Below are positions 25,402 to 33,177 of a stretch of DNA of 64,000 nucleotides, one piece after another (the first letter of the stretch is position 1; each line of letters opens with the position of its first letter). The stretch comes from Macrococcus equipercicus (lineage in GTDB: Bacteria > Bacillota > Bacilli > Staphylococcales > Staphylococcaceae): positions 1-64,000 of the forward strand of contig NZ_SCWC02000010.1 of NCBI RefSeq assembly GCF_004359525.2, written 5' to 3'. The notes below the pieces were generated by a model. It was not told where the DNA came from, made no database searches, and saw nothing but the letters and a program-made list of their open reading frames with translations. The position numbers and the translations under genes are program-made.

Positions 25402-25426
25402 AAAAGAGATGTTATAATAACATCTC
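25400..25426 (-). terminator. Terminator after mmuM
   Basis: An 8-10 bp stem (GAGATGTT and its complement) is followed on the minus strand by six T residues. It lies 35 bp past the mmuM stop and insulates the defence operon promoter from read-through. Confidence 0.8.
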
Positions 25427-25460
25427 CCTCCGTTTTTTATTGATTTTTTCTTCAAAATAG

Positions 25461-26360
25461 TCAGCTTTTCAAACGCTCTCCAAGCTCCTCTATCTCCTCC
25501 GGTCCCACCTGACAGCACCCACCGATAATCTTAACACCTTGTGCTTTCCATCTGACTGCCGCTTCTACAAGCGAACTATCCGTCTGATCAATCCATCGTT
25601 TATTCACTGCGTCATATATTCTGCCGCCGTTCGGATAGAGGATAAGTGGATGCTTGCTGTGCTGCAGAAGGCCTTCAACCGCTGTATCGATGACTTTGAC
25701 GCTGGTGCAGTTGACGCCGAATGCATAGATGTTCTTAATGGTATTAACGATTTCACAAACGTCTTTCAGGGGTGTGCCGTCTGAGAGGTGGTTCTTATCC
25801 CTCAAGGTGACGGACAGCCAGCATTCGATGTCATGATAGTCTGCCAGCAGCGTCTTGATTGCCTTGATCTCCTCTATATTCGGAATGGTCTCAAAGGCAA
25901 AGACCGTGATGCCTGCTGCTATCAATATATCCAGCCGTTCTTGATGATAATGAATATAGTCTTCCTGGGTCAGCTGATAATCGCCCGTATATTCTGCACC
26001 GTTACCGAGCATGGCGCCGTATGGTCCGAGCGAGCCGGCGACGATTGTCTGGTCTGTCGCGGCACGTCTTGCAAGTGTCACTGCTTGCTGTAGATAGTAC
26101 ACTGCATCATCTCTTGTCAGTCCGCTGTTCAGAAATGACGGCACGGCTGCCTGGTAAGTATTGGTCAGGATGATGTCTGCGCCGCTGTCGACAAAGGCTT
26201 TGTGGACGTTATACACCGCTTCCGGCTGATGCTTGATTAAGTTCGATGACCAGAGCGGGTGCTTGACGTCATAGCCGAACTGTTCGACGGTCGTGCCGAA
26301 GCCGCCGTCGAGGAGTGTGATGTCCTGCTTCAGTTTATCTTGTAACTTCATGAATCTCAT
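25461..26360 (-). CDS. mmuM: Homocysteine S-methyltransferase
   Basis: A 299-residue betaine/homocysteine methyltransferase-type barrel enzyme that makes methionine from homocysteine, probably using S-methylmethionine. The zinc-binding cysteines are visible as GVNCTS (about residue 218) and GGCC near residues 281-284. The N-terminal LLDGGFGTTVE is diagnostic. It overlaps the end of the permease gene, forming mmuP-mmuM under one SAM-I riboswitch. The start is uncertain: ATG at 26360 or 26351, both near an AGGAAAGGA site. Confidence 0.92.
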   Translation of the reverse strand: MRFMKLQDKLKQDITLLDGGFGTTVEQFGYDVKHPLWSSNLIKHQPEAVYNVHKAFVDSGADIILTNTYQAAVPSFLNSGLTRDDAVYYLQQAVTLARRAATDQTIVAGSLGPYGAMLGNGAEYTGDYQLTQEDYIHYHQERLDILIAAGITVFAFETIPNIEEIKAIKTLLADYHDIECWLSVTLRDKNHLSDGTPLKDVCEIVNTIKNIYAFGVNCTSVKVIDTAVEGLLQHSKHPLILYPNGGRIYDAVNKRWIDQTDSSLVEAAVRWKAQGVKIIGGCCQVGPEEIEELGERLKS

Positions 26361-27678
26361 GTCCTTTCCTGTATTTGACGTAGTAATGAATCAGGCCGAC
26401 GATGATGCAGAACGGCAGGCCGATGAGTGTTGCGAGGCGCTGGTTCGGATCGAACAGCACGCCGATACATGAGATCAGGCATAAAGTGAAGCCTGTCACC
26501 GGTAAGATATATGAGGAGCGGTTTGCCACGCCTGTTTTTTTAAGCTGGTTGATACGCGACAGGCAGATGCTCATCCAGACGACGACCACCGCAAAGCCTG
26601 CGACTGAGACAAGGACGAGATAAACAGTTGTCGGTGCGATGACGCTCGATAACAGACTCAGCAGTGCACCGACCAGACTGATCAGCATCGCATTAACGGG
26701 CATTCCGTTCTTGCTCAGTTTCTTTGCGACCGGCAGGATGTTGTCCTGTTCTGCCAGACTCCACAGCATTCTGCTCGCAGCATAAAGTCCTGAGTTCGCG
26801 GCGGACAGGAGTGCCGTCAGTATGATGAAGTTCATCATATCGCCCGCGTACGGGATGCCGACGCTATCCAGAATCGAGACAAACGGGCTTTCCAGGAGAC
26901 TTGCTTGATCCGTCGGTAATAACAGCACCATGATGACGATTGTGCCGATGAAGAGTAAGGCGAGCCGCCAGACGGTCGCACGAATGGTCTTCGGGATGAC
27001 ACGTTCAGGATTTTTCGTCTCGCCTGCTGCAATCGCGATCAGCTCCGTGCCGCTGAACGCATAGTTGACAGCGAGCATCGTGATGAAGATACTGAACAGA
27101 CCATTCGGTACATCGAATAACTGCTCGCCTGCCGTGACAGGCTCGAGCGATGACGGCAGTACGTTGAACAGAATAAGCAGGCCGATCAGCATGAAGGCGA
27201 TGATCGCAAGCACTTTGATGAGCGACAGCCAGAACTCCGCTTCGCCGTAGAGCCGGCTCGACGTCATGTTGACCGCGATAATGATGACGATGAATATGAG
27301 ACTGAACAGCCAGACCGGAAAATCCGGGAACCATTTCTGAAACAGAATACCGCCTGCCGTGACCTCGGAACCAATTGCAATGGTCCAGCACAGCCAGTAG
27401 CTCCAGGCGACGACGTGACCGACAGACGGATGGATATAAATGTTCGCATATGTATGAAACCCGCCGACATCCGGGTGCTTGACCGCCAGTGCCCCGAGAC
27501 ACTTCATCACGATATAAACCAGTAAGGCCCCGACGATATAACTGATGACCATGCCGATCGGTCCTGCCTGCTGCAGCGTATAGCCGGTGCTGAGGAACAG
27601 TCCCGTGCCGATCACCCCACCGAAACTGAGCATCATGACGTGCCGCTGCTCTAAATCTCTTCTGAACTCATTAGACAT
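26335..27678 (-). CDS. mmuP: Amino acid permease, probably S-methylmethionine importer
   Basis: About 447 residues and 12 membrane spans of the APC superfamily. The N-terminal RRDLEQRHVMMLSFGGVIGTGLFLSTG is the classic amino-acid permease signature, and YAFSGTELIAIAAGETKNPERVIP is the conserved central motif. The substrate is inferred from its partner mmuM and the SAM-I riboswitch; lysine- or proline-type permeases look similar. The start is the ATG at 27678 following GGAGGAAATTGCA. An upstream in-frame extension to 27777 runs through the riboswitch terminator and is rejected. Confidence 0.88.
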   Translation of the reverse strand: MSNEFRRDLEQRHVMMLSFGGVIGTGLFLSTGYTLQQAGPIGMVISYIVGALLVYIVMKCLGALAVKHPDVGGFHTYANIYIHPSVGHVVAWSYWLCWTIAIGSEVTAGGILFQKWFPDFPVWLFSLIFIVIIIAVNMTSSRLYGEAEFWLSLIKVLAIIAFMLIGLLILFNVLPSSLEPVTAGEQLFDVPNGLFSIFITMLAVNYAFSGTELIAIAAGETKNPERVIPKTIRATVWRLALLFIGTIVIMVLLLPTDQASLLESPFVSILDSVGIPYAGDMMNFIILTALLSAANSGLYAASRMLWSLAEQDNILPVAKKLSKNGMPVNAMLISLVGALLSLLSSVIAPTTVYLVLVSVAGFAVVVVWMSICLSRINQLKKTGVANRSSYILPVTGFTLCLISCIGVLFDPNQRLATLIGLPFCIIVGLIHYYVKYRKGHEIHEVTR

Positions 27679-27694
27679 TGCAATTTCCTCCCAT

Positions 27695-27831
27695 AAAAAA
27701 ATACCCCTCTGAAAAAGAGGAGTACTAAAGTATACACTCATATTCCAGGCGAACCTGTTGGAATTAGCACCGTGCATAAGCCGGTTGCTGAGACTTCATA
27801 GGGCCAATTCCCTCCGTCTGCTCTTTATAAG
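27695..27831 (-). ncRNA. SAM-I (S-box) riboswitch with terminator
   Basis: The aptamer (27831-27736) shows the conserved S-box blocks: CTTATAAAGAGCAGACGGAGGGAxTGGCCC reduced here in parts to AGAGCAGACGGAGGGA and TGGCCCTATGAAG, CAGCAACCGGC, GGTGCTAATTCC and a closing GGAATATGAG. The expression platform is a CCTCT-loop-AGAGG hairpin followed by seven T residues (27720-27695), placed just before the mmuP ribosome binding site. When SAM is plentiful the terminator forms and transport/methyltransferase genes are off. Confidence 0.93.
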
Positions 27832-27932
27832 TTATTTAATTGTTTATAAGCATACACGAGAGAGAATGAAAGGTCAATGGCATAAACTCCTAATCCTAGT
27901 TATAATGGAGTCAAGACAATAAGGAGGCGCTT

Positions 27933-28034
27933 ATGACACTATTATTTATTTCACCGGTTGGTTTACTGATCAACTTACTGATTATTGCGATTGTGTTTTT
28001 TGCCGTTAAAGCACTGCTCAAAAGATTTCTCTAA
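27933..28034 (+). CDS. Small membrane peptide, 33 residues
   Basis: A short frame with a strong AAGGAGG site (27921-27927) 5 nt before the ATG, encoding one long hydrophobic span (LLFISPVGLLINLLIIAIVFFAV) and a basic tail (KALLKRFL). A TATAAT hexamer lies 26 bp upstream of the start and a clear terminator follows, so it is a self-contained transcription unit. The function is unknown. Its form resembles small single-span peptides, including type I toxins, but no antisense RNA was identified. Confidence 0.6.
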   Translation: MTLLFISPVGLLINLLIIAIVFFAVKALLKRFL

Positions 28035-28045
28035 ACGGCTCCACC

Positions 28046-28078
28046 AAAAAAAGACGGAGAATGATCTCTGTCTTTTTT
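28046..28078. terminator. Bidirectional terminator between convergent genes
   Basis: An 8-bp stem (GACGGAGA with TCTCTGTC) has A residues on one side and six T residues on the other, serving the small peptide gene on the plus strand and the NTF2-like gene on the minus strand. Confidence 0.8.
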
Positions 28079-28083
28079 ATGCC

Positions 28084-28431
28084 TTACAGCCATTCTATAT
28101 GGACTTTCTGTATTTCTTCTTTCCCGTCATGCATTTGGAACGTAAGGATCCATAGTGAATGAATCACTGTTCCATCTACTCTATTCTCTCGTCTAGAATC
28201 AATGATCACAATGTTATGATCATTTCGCTGCACTTTGTGGACAACTTCAAAATCCCAGTATGATAAGTCCTGAAAAGCATTAGCAAATACTTCTTTCATT
28301 TCTTTCAGTGAACCAGTCTGTTCCGTGCTGTCTTGACGGACTAAACGAAACACCATCCGTTCAGACGACATCTCTTCAAGTGCATCAAAGTCACGGTTTT
28401 GACAAGCTAACAAAAAATTAAAATGACTCAT
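28084..28431 (-). CDS. NTF2-like (SnoaL/DUF4440-type) protein
   Basis: A 115-residue protein with the cone-like NTF2 fold pattern: N-terminal helices (NFLLACQNRDFDALEEMSSERMVFRLV), then a conserved loop, then long beta strands (YWDFEVVHKVQRNDHNIVIIDSRRENR, and SLWILTFQMHDGKEEIQKVHIEW). Family members are small enzymes, ligand binders or unknowns. The start at 28431 is followed by an MSHFNFLL sequence typical of such proteins. It has no operon partner. Confidence 0.6.
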   Translation of the reverse strand: MSHFNFLLACQNRDFDALEEMSSERMVFRLVRQDSTEQTGSLKEMKEVFANAFQDLSYWDFEVVHKVQRNDHNIVIIDSRRENRVDGTVIHSLWILTFQMHDGKEEIQKVHIEWL

Positions 28432-28556
28432 GTTTTACCCCTAATTCATAGCATTATTTCATTTGATGACTGGCGTCTCAACGAGACACTTTATTATAGC
28501 AGAGACAATTATAGTAGTGCCAGAGTATTTCTTAAGAAACATAATTATTACTGAAC

Positions 28557-28586
28557 AAAAAACTCGCTTGTTCAGTAACAAGCGAG
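28557..28586 (-). terminator. Terminator of the tRNA unit
   Basis: A 10-bp perfect stem CTCGCTTGTT with a 4-nt loop is followed on the minus strand by six T residues. It lies 8 bp past the 3' end of the tRNA. Confidence 0.88.
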
Positions 28587-28593
28587 CTGACAA

Positions 28594-28665
28594 TGCACCC
28601 TGACGGATTCGAACCGCCGACCCCTTGCTTGTCGAGCAAGTATTCTCCCGCTGAACTAAGGGTGC
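28594..28665 (-). tRNA. tRNA, anticodon reads GAC (Val), with unusual C33
   Basis: The cloverleaf folds cleanly: acceptor GCACCCT with AGGGTGC, D stem GTTC/GAAT (one G-U pair), anticodon stem CTTGC/GCAAG, and T arm GGCGG-TTCGAAT-CCGTC. The 72-nt body ends in discriminator A. The 7-nt anticodon loop is TCGACAA, giving anticodon GAC, which would be valine. The base before the anticodon is C rather than the nearly universal T33. CCA is not encoded. It is a lone transcription unit with its own terminator. The amino acid is inferred from the anticodon only. Confidence 0.85.
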
Positions 28666-28774
28666 ACATATAAGATTTTCTTAATTATAGCATCCCACAG
28701 CGATTTAGCCAATACCACTTTCAAAATAACTGTATGCAGCAGCTGATTTTATTAATATATTTTGTCACTATCAC

Positions 28775-28806
28775 AAAAAAATAACCCTGTTGTTGTAACA
28801 AGGTTA
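28775..28806 (-). terminator. Terminator after the P-loop kinase gene
   Basis: AACC-x-TGTT pairs with AACA-x-GGTT, followed on the minus strand by seven T residues, directly past the stop at 28811. Confidence 0.8.
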
Positions 28807-28810
28807 TCAG

Positions 28811-29323
28811 TCACTGATCAGCCAGCCTCTGCACAAACCGCTCAATCTGCTGCGGTGTCTTCAGGATAATCACGTTCTTATACGGTTCAACTGACAGGAG
28901 CATCTTCATAATACCCGGCCGTTTGTCACGTGGAAAGTTCCAGATCCATGACAGAAACTCAAGATCAATCTTCTCGACGCAGCCTTCTGCCATATCCGGT
29001 CGTACTTGGTTGCGATGTGTGAGATAGCGCTTGATTGCCTGATAAATAGTGATGCGCCGATTAATATCCAGGAATATAATCGTATCCGCCTTGTTGATTC
29101 TGACATCAATGGTACTAGAATAATTGCCGTCAATAATCCAGCGCTCACGGTCGAGCAGCACTTCCTGTATATCACGTTGTTCGGCGCGGGTCGTGAGTTG
29201 CCAGTTCGGCTTCCACATATGGGCATCCAGATGAATGACCGGCATATGAAGCTTATGACCGAGCGTTCGTGCAAGTGTTGATTTCCCGGCTCCACCGGGA
29301 CCGATAATCATGATGCGTTCCAT
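28811..29323 (-). CDS. P-loop kinase, topology-modulation/FlaR-like protein
   Basis: About 170 residues of an adenylate-kinase-like NTPase. The Walker A motif GPGGAGKST lies at the N-terminus, then HLDAHMWKPNW, WIIDGNYSSTIDVRI, and FLDINR as the Walker B-like strand, with the helical lid IYQAIKRYL. Such proteins are annotated as topology modulation proteins or shikimate/adenylate kinase-like; the substrate is unknown. The start is the ATG at 29323 after GGAGGAGG; a GTG five codons upstream lies within that site. Confidence 0.8.
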   Translation of the reverse strand: MERIMIIGPGGAGKSTLARTLGHKLHMPVIHLDAHMWKPNWQLTTRAEQRDIQEVLLDRERWIIDGNYSSTIDVRINKADTIIFLDINRRITIYQAIKRYLTHRNQVRPDMAEGCVEKIDLEFLSWIWNFPRDKRPGIMKMLLSVEPYKNVIILKTPQQIERFVQRLADQ

Positions 29324-29348
29324 AATGCCCTCCTCCACTGTTTACAGT

Positions 29349-29374
29349 AAAAAGCACAGGAGTTACTCCTGTGC
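29349..29374 (-). terminator. Terminator overlapping the stop codon of the MBL-fold gene
   Basis: GCACAGGAG pairs with CTCCTGTGC around a loop that contains the TAA stop (29365-29363), followed on the minus strand by T residues. The last codons are part of the terminator stem, a compact arrangement. Confidence 0.8.
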
Positions 29375-30235
29375 TGCCTGCTGACGCTTCATCCGTCTGA
29401 CATAACGGCCGTCTGTCGGAACGGCCATCAAGTTGAAGTTCTCAGCCAGGTAATCCAGCTGGTGCTGAAGATATTCACCGACGATCTCCTTGCCGTGACC
29501 GGTCACTGCGACTCTTGGTTTCAGTGCAGCGAGCCGTCTCACTGATTCCCCTGCTGCTATCCAGTCAGGTGTGAAGTACTGCGGCGGGCCTGTCAGCTCT
29601 TCTGTCTGCAGGAATACTTTCCGCAGCGATTCCTGCTTGACGTTGACAAACGCATCGCCTGCAATCAGCACGCGGTCTGCCTCGCGGAAAAATGAGACAT
29701 GCCCCGGCGTATGGCCTGGTGTATGGACCCAGCGGAAGCCCGGCATATAAGGCACTGTGCCGTCTGCCGGCAGTGCATAGACATGATGCTGCAGGTTGAT
29801 CGGGCGTTTCGGGAAGAGCATCGACATTCTCGCTGCCATGCCGCCGACACCCGGGTCCGGTGATTCATAATATTCCTGACCGGTCAAAAACGGAATTTCA
29901 CGGCGATGTGCAATGACTGGGACGTTCCAGTCATTGACCAGTTCAATGATGGAACCGACGTGGTCGAAATGACCGTGCGTCAAAATAATCGCTTTCGGCT
30001 TAGCACCTTCACCGTATATATCTTCCGCCGCCATCTTGATCTGCGTCGCACAGTTCGGCATCCCCGCGTCAATCATGACAAATTCTCCGGACTCTGGATG
30101 ACCGACAAAATAGACATTTGCAATCTGGGTCGTATGGCTGAACAAGTCAGGCAGCACTTCTTTTGTCCGCCCGCTTGATAATGAAGTGACAGGAATCGCT
30201 TTATAATCTTTACCGTAATGCATGTTATGATTCAT
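29363..30235 (-). CDS. MBL-fold metallohydrolase
   Basis: About 290 residues of the metallo-beta-lactamase superfamily. The metal-binding THGHFDHVG motif (about residue 93), HTPGHTPGHVSF (about 180) and IAGDAFV supply the zinc ligands, and VTGHGKEI near the C-terminus gives the last histidine. The overall length and YFVGHPESGEFVMIDAGMP start are typical of glyoxalase II-like hydrolases of unknown substrate. The start is the ATG at 30235 after GGGGGAAATTCAG; an in-frame ATG at 30298 has no ribosome binding site. Confidence 0.87.
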   Translation of the reverse strand: MNHNMHYGKDYKAIPVTSLSSGRTKEVLPDLFSHTTQIANVYFVGHPESGEFVMIDAGMPNCATQIKMAAEDIYGEGAKPKAIILTHGHFDHVGSIIELVNDWNVPVIAHRREIPFLTGQEYYESPDPGVGGMAARMSMLFPKRPINLQHHVYALPADGTVPYMPGFRWVHTPGHTPGHVSFFREADRVLIAGDAFVNVKQESLRKVFLQTEELTGPPQYFTPDWIAAGESVRRLAALKPRVAVTGHGKEIVGEYLQHQLDYLAENFNLMAVPTDGRYVRRMKRQQAAQE

Positions 30236-30403
30236 CTGAATTTCCCCCTTATCAGTTATCGCTCTTTCACTATTCCCAAATATCCGCCGGTTAATCACCG
30301 AACAAAGAGAACAGTCATGTACTCGTGCATGACACTGACGCCCGACAGATGATCAACCGTTGCCAGACTGTTCGTTTAGTGTTAGGCTGTTAGTACAACT
30401 GAA

Positions 30404-30556
30404 TAATTGCTGGAGGCGCTCTAAGTTTGAGCTGAGAGGATATTATCCGACTCTTTGAACCTGATGTGGTTAGAACCACCGTAGGGAAGCATAATGATTT
30501 GATCGTATTGATATGACTATACAATCCTTCAGCATCTTATGCTGGGGGATTTTTTT
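30404..30556 (+). ncRNA. TPP riboswitch and terminator controlling the thiazole operon
   Basis: The aptamer (about 30404-30494) contains the THI-box blocks GCTGAGAGG, CTCTTTGAACCTGATGTGG, and CCACCGTAGGGAAGC, with outer arms TTGCT/AGCA. The expression platform is a hairpin (AATCC-xx-CAGCAT and its complement) with seven T residues ending at 30556, 18 bp before the tenI start. High thiamine pyrophosphate should terminate transcription. Confidence 0.93.
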
Positions 30557-30574
30557 ATGGAAAGGACTGCATAT

Positions 30575-31156
30575 ATGATTGCGATTACCGATAATCTGCT
30601 TGAGACGCAGCTGCGTGACCAGCTGCTGCGTATTGAACCGGTCATTTCAGGAGTCATCCTTCGTCTGCCGTGGCACGAGGAGCGGCTTGCTGATTTCATT
30701 CAGCTGCTCCTTGACGGCGGGTTCAATAAAGACAAATTAATCATCCATAGTAACTGCCGCCTGCTCGAGCACTATCAGCTCTCCCGTATTCACTTCCGGG
30801 CGGGCGATCCCAAAGGCTTTGACATGAAGAAATCCCGGCCGGACGTCACTGTCAGCATGGCTGTTCATAGCGCTGCGGAATGTCCGGCATTGAAAGCAGC
30901 ACAGATTGACTACGGCATTTTCAGTCCGCTGTTTGCTACGCCGTCAAAACCTGGAGTGCAGCTCAGAACAGATGAAGAAATAACGCAGGCATTAGCTGCC
31001 GGGCTGCCGCTTATTGCGTTAGGCGGCATCACAACAGAGACCGTCTCACAGCTGCCTTCAGGTTTTGTCACTATTGCAGGGATCCGGTTGTTCCAGCAGG
31101 ATAATGCGACGCTGCAGGCGATTAAGGAGGTGCTGTTATCAAAACGTATGACTTAA
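30575..31156 (+). CDS. tenI: TenI/ThiE-like thiazole tautomerase
   Basis: About 193 residues of the thiamine-phosphate-synthase barrel family. The phosphate-binding and active-site segments YGIFSPLFATPSKPG and LIALGGITTETV are present, followed by GFVTIAGIRLF. The context with thiO, thiS, thiG and thiF, and the shortened, divergent N-terminus, favour TenI (aromatising the thiazole product of ThiG) over ThiE, but ThiE activity cannot be excluded. The start is the ATG at 30575 after AAAGGA; two earlier in-frame starts lie in the riboswitch terminator. It overlaps thiO by 19 bp. Confidence 0.85.
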   Translation: MIAITDNLLETQLRDQLLRIEPVISGVILRLPWHEERLADFIQLLLDGGFNKDKLIIHSNCRLLEHYQLSRIHFRAGDPKGFDMKKSRPDVTVSMAVHSAAECPALKAAQIDYGIFSPLFATPSKPGVQLRTDEEITQALAAGLPLIALGGITTETVSQLPSGFVTIAGIRLFQQDNATLQAIKEVLLSKRMT

Positions 31157-32232
31157 TTATCATCGGTGCCGGAGTAACGGGCTTATCCATCGCCCGCCAG
31201 CTGCCGAAAGATATGTCTATCGCTATTATTGACCACAACACAACAGGGCTTAACGCCTCTTATGCTGCAGGCGGCATGCTCGGTGCGCAAAACGAGTTCT
31301 TCCGTGACACTCCGCTTTACCGACTGTCGCTGGAAGGCCGCCGCATGATGCCTGACGTTATTGCAGCGCTTGAAGAAGAGACCGGTATAACTGTCCATTT
31401 ACAGCAGCATGGTTTACTGAAGTATTTGAGCAGCGATGCAGACCGCGGCAAGCTGCAGCAGCAGTATCAGTTTCTCAAATCTCATGACCCGGACATCCAG
31501 CTGCTGGGTCACGAGGAATTACAGCGGCTGATACCAGATCTGTCAGCCAGGGAGAATTCAGCGGGCATCTTCATTAAAGACGACGGCCAGCTGGACGTCT
31601 CCTGCTATGTTCCCGCGCTGCGGCAGTCGTTAAGTCACTTCACCTGGATTGACGGTGAAGTACTGTCGGTGTCACATGGTTATACAGTCGTGGCCGACAA
31701 CAACAGCTATATCGCCCCGCAGCTCGTCATCGCTGCAGGCGCCTGGTCAGGTGACCTGCTCGCTCAGCTGGGCATCGAGCTCCCGGTGGACGGTATGCGC
31801 GGTGAAGTCTGCTTAGTTCATCAGCCGGACTTAACCATCAGGCAGACAATCTTTGGTACGAACGGCTGTTACATCGTACCGAAGCACAGCGGGCACTACT
31901 TAGTCGGCGCAACGAGCTGCCGCGACCGCTTGCACAAAGTGACTGCAGCAGGAAAGGACTGGCTGCTGACGACAAGCCGCGAGATGATCCCGGTCTTAAG
32001 TAACGGCACAGTAGTCAAGCATTACAGTGGCGTCCGGCCTTATACACCGGCACTTTATATGGATGAATGTCTACCCGGCTTATTCACTGCCTGCGGTCAT
32101 TACCGAAACGGCATTCTTTTGTCAGCAGTGACGGGTCACTATATGGCAGAGCTGATTCAAGGCAGACGCCATCCATTGCTTGAACATTTCACGATTAAGG
32201 AGGCAGTTTATGACACTCACTGTGAACGGTGA
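31138..32232 (+). CDS. thiO: ThiO, glycine oxidase (apparent ATC start)
   Basis: A flavoprotein that oxidises glycine to the imine used for thiazole synthesis. The full protein of about 364 residues begins with the FAD-binding strand YDLIIIGAGVTGLSIARQL. That segment is in frame only if translation begins at ATC (31138), which sits 7 nt after a perfect AAGGAGG; a TAA lies just upstream, and no ATG, GTG or TTG is available. The first ATG (31213) would delete the FAD motif. Further signatures are GGMLGAQNEF, VIAAGAWSGDLLAQLG and SGVRPYTPALYMDE. So either a non-standard start codon is used or an ATG has mutated. Confidence 0.88.
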   Translation: MKTYDLIIIGAGVTGLSIARQLPKDMSIAIIDHNTTGLNASYAAGGMLGAQNEFFRDTPLYRLSLEGRRMMPDVIAALEEETGITVHLQQHGLLKYLSSDADRGKLQQQYQFLKSHDPDIQLLGHEELQRLIPDLSARENSAGIFIKDDGQLDVSCYVPALRQSLSHFTWIDGEVLSVSHGYTVVADNNSYIAPQLVIAAGAWSGDLLAQLGIELPVDGMRGEVCLVHQPDLTIRQTIFGTNGCYIVPKHSGHYLVGATSCRDRLHKVTAAGKDWLLTTSREMIPVLSNGTVVKHYSGVRPYTPALYMDECLPGLFTACGHYRNGILLSAVTGHYMAELIQGRRHPLLEHFTIKEAVYDTHCER

Positions 32233-32407
32233 ACAATACACGACAGCGGCAGCGACAATCCGGGCGCTGCTTGACGAGCTTGATGTTGATGATGACCGTG
32301 TGATTGTACTGTTGAATGATGTACCTGTCGCACAAAAACTATGGCTGACAGCAGAACTTGCGGCAGCAGACCGGTTAGAACTATTAGAATTTGTTGGAGG
32401 CGGATAA
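32210..32407 (+). CDS. thiS: ThiS, sulfur carrier protein
   Basis: A 65-residue ubiquitin-like protein ending in the required Gly-Gly tail (VGGG), which ThiF adenylates so it can carry sulfur as a thiocarboxylate to ThiG. The start is MTLTVNGE at 32210, after AAGGAGG. It overlaps the end of thiO by 23 bp, and thiG follows after 2 bp. Confidence 0.93.
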   Translation: MTLTVNGEQYTTAAATIRALLDELDVDDDRVIVLLNDVPVAQKLWLTAELAAADRLELLEFVGGG

Positions 32408-32409
32408 CA

Positions 32410-33177
32410 ATGTTTACTATTGGACACTATGAATTTAACTCACGCTTAATACTGGGTACTGGCAAGTTTGACAATGCAGCAGTCCAGTCGCAGGCAATTG
32501 AAGCGAGCGGCACTGAGGCGCTGACGTTTGCTGTCAGACGGATGAACCTCTTTGACCGGCAGCTGCCTAACCCGCTGGCAGATATCGACCTGTCCCGTTA
32601 TATTAAGTTCCCGAATACAGCCGGTGCGAAGACTGCAGCAGAAGCGATCAGAATCGCTGACATTTCGCGGCACGCCGGTATGTGCGATATGATTAAAGTC
32701 GAAATCATCGGTCACGACCGCACACTGCTGCCTGACAGTATTGAAACTTACGAAGCATGCGGCAGACTCCTTGAGCAGGGCTACACGGTATGCCCTTATA
32801 TTAACTGCGACGTTGTTCTTGCAGAGAAGCTGGAGAAGCTCGGCGTTCATGCCGTCATGCCGCTCGGTGCGCCTATCGGTACCGGGCTCGGTATTAATGA
32901 CCCGCTGAATATTCGCTATATTGTTGAGTCAGTGAACATCCCTGTCATTGTTGATGCAGGTATCGGTTCAGCGAAAGATGCGGCTTATGCGATGGAACTC
33001 GGTGCGGATGCCGTGCTGCTGAACACAGCGGTCTCAAGTGCGGATGACCCCGTCAAAATGGCCGAGGCGATGAAGCACGGCGTAATCGCCGGACGGTTAA
33101 GCTTTGAAGCCGGACGTATTCCAAAACAATATGTCGCAAGTCCATCGAGCCCAGTAGAAGGTCTGCAGTTTCTATGA
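32410..33177 (+). CDS. thiG: ThiG, thiazole synthase
   Basis: A 255-residue barrel enzyme that joins deoxyxylulose phosphate, dehydroglycine and ThiS-borne sulfur. The start [20 protein letters not shown] is diagnostic. The Schiff-base lysine is probably in MIKVEIIGH, and [10 protein letters not shown] and [28 protein letters not shown] are conserved. It begins 2 bp after thiS and overlaps thiF in an ATGA junction. Confidence 0.95.
   Translation: MFTIGHYEFNSRLILGTGKFDNAAVQSQAIEASGTEALTFAVRRMNLFDRQLPNPLADIDLSRYIKFPNTAGAKTAAEAIRIADISRHAGMCDMIKVEIIGHDRTLLPDSIETYEACGRLLEQGYTVCPYINCDVVLAEKLEKLGVHAVMPLGAPIGTGLGINDPLNIRYIVESVNIPVIVDAGIGSAKDAAYAMELGADAVLLNTAVSSADDPVKMAEAMKHGVIAGRLSFEAGRIPKQYVASPSSPVEGLQFL

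Noticed and set aside
31213-32232. thiO starting at the first ATG
   Set aside because: This start would delete the FAD-binding motif and lacks a ribosome binding site.
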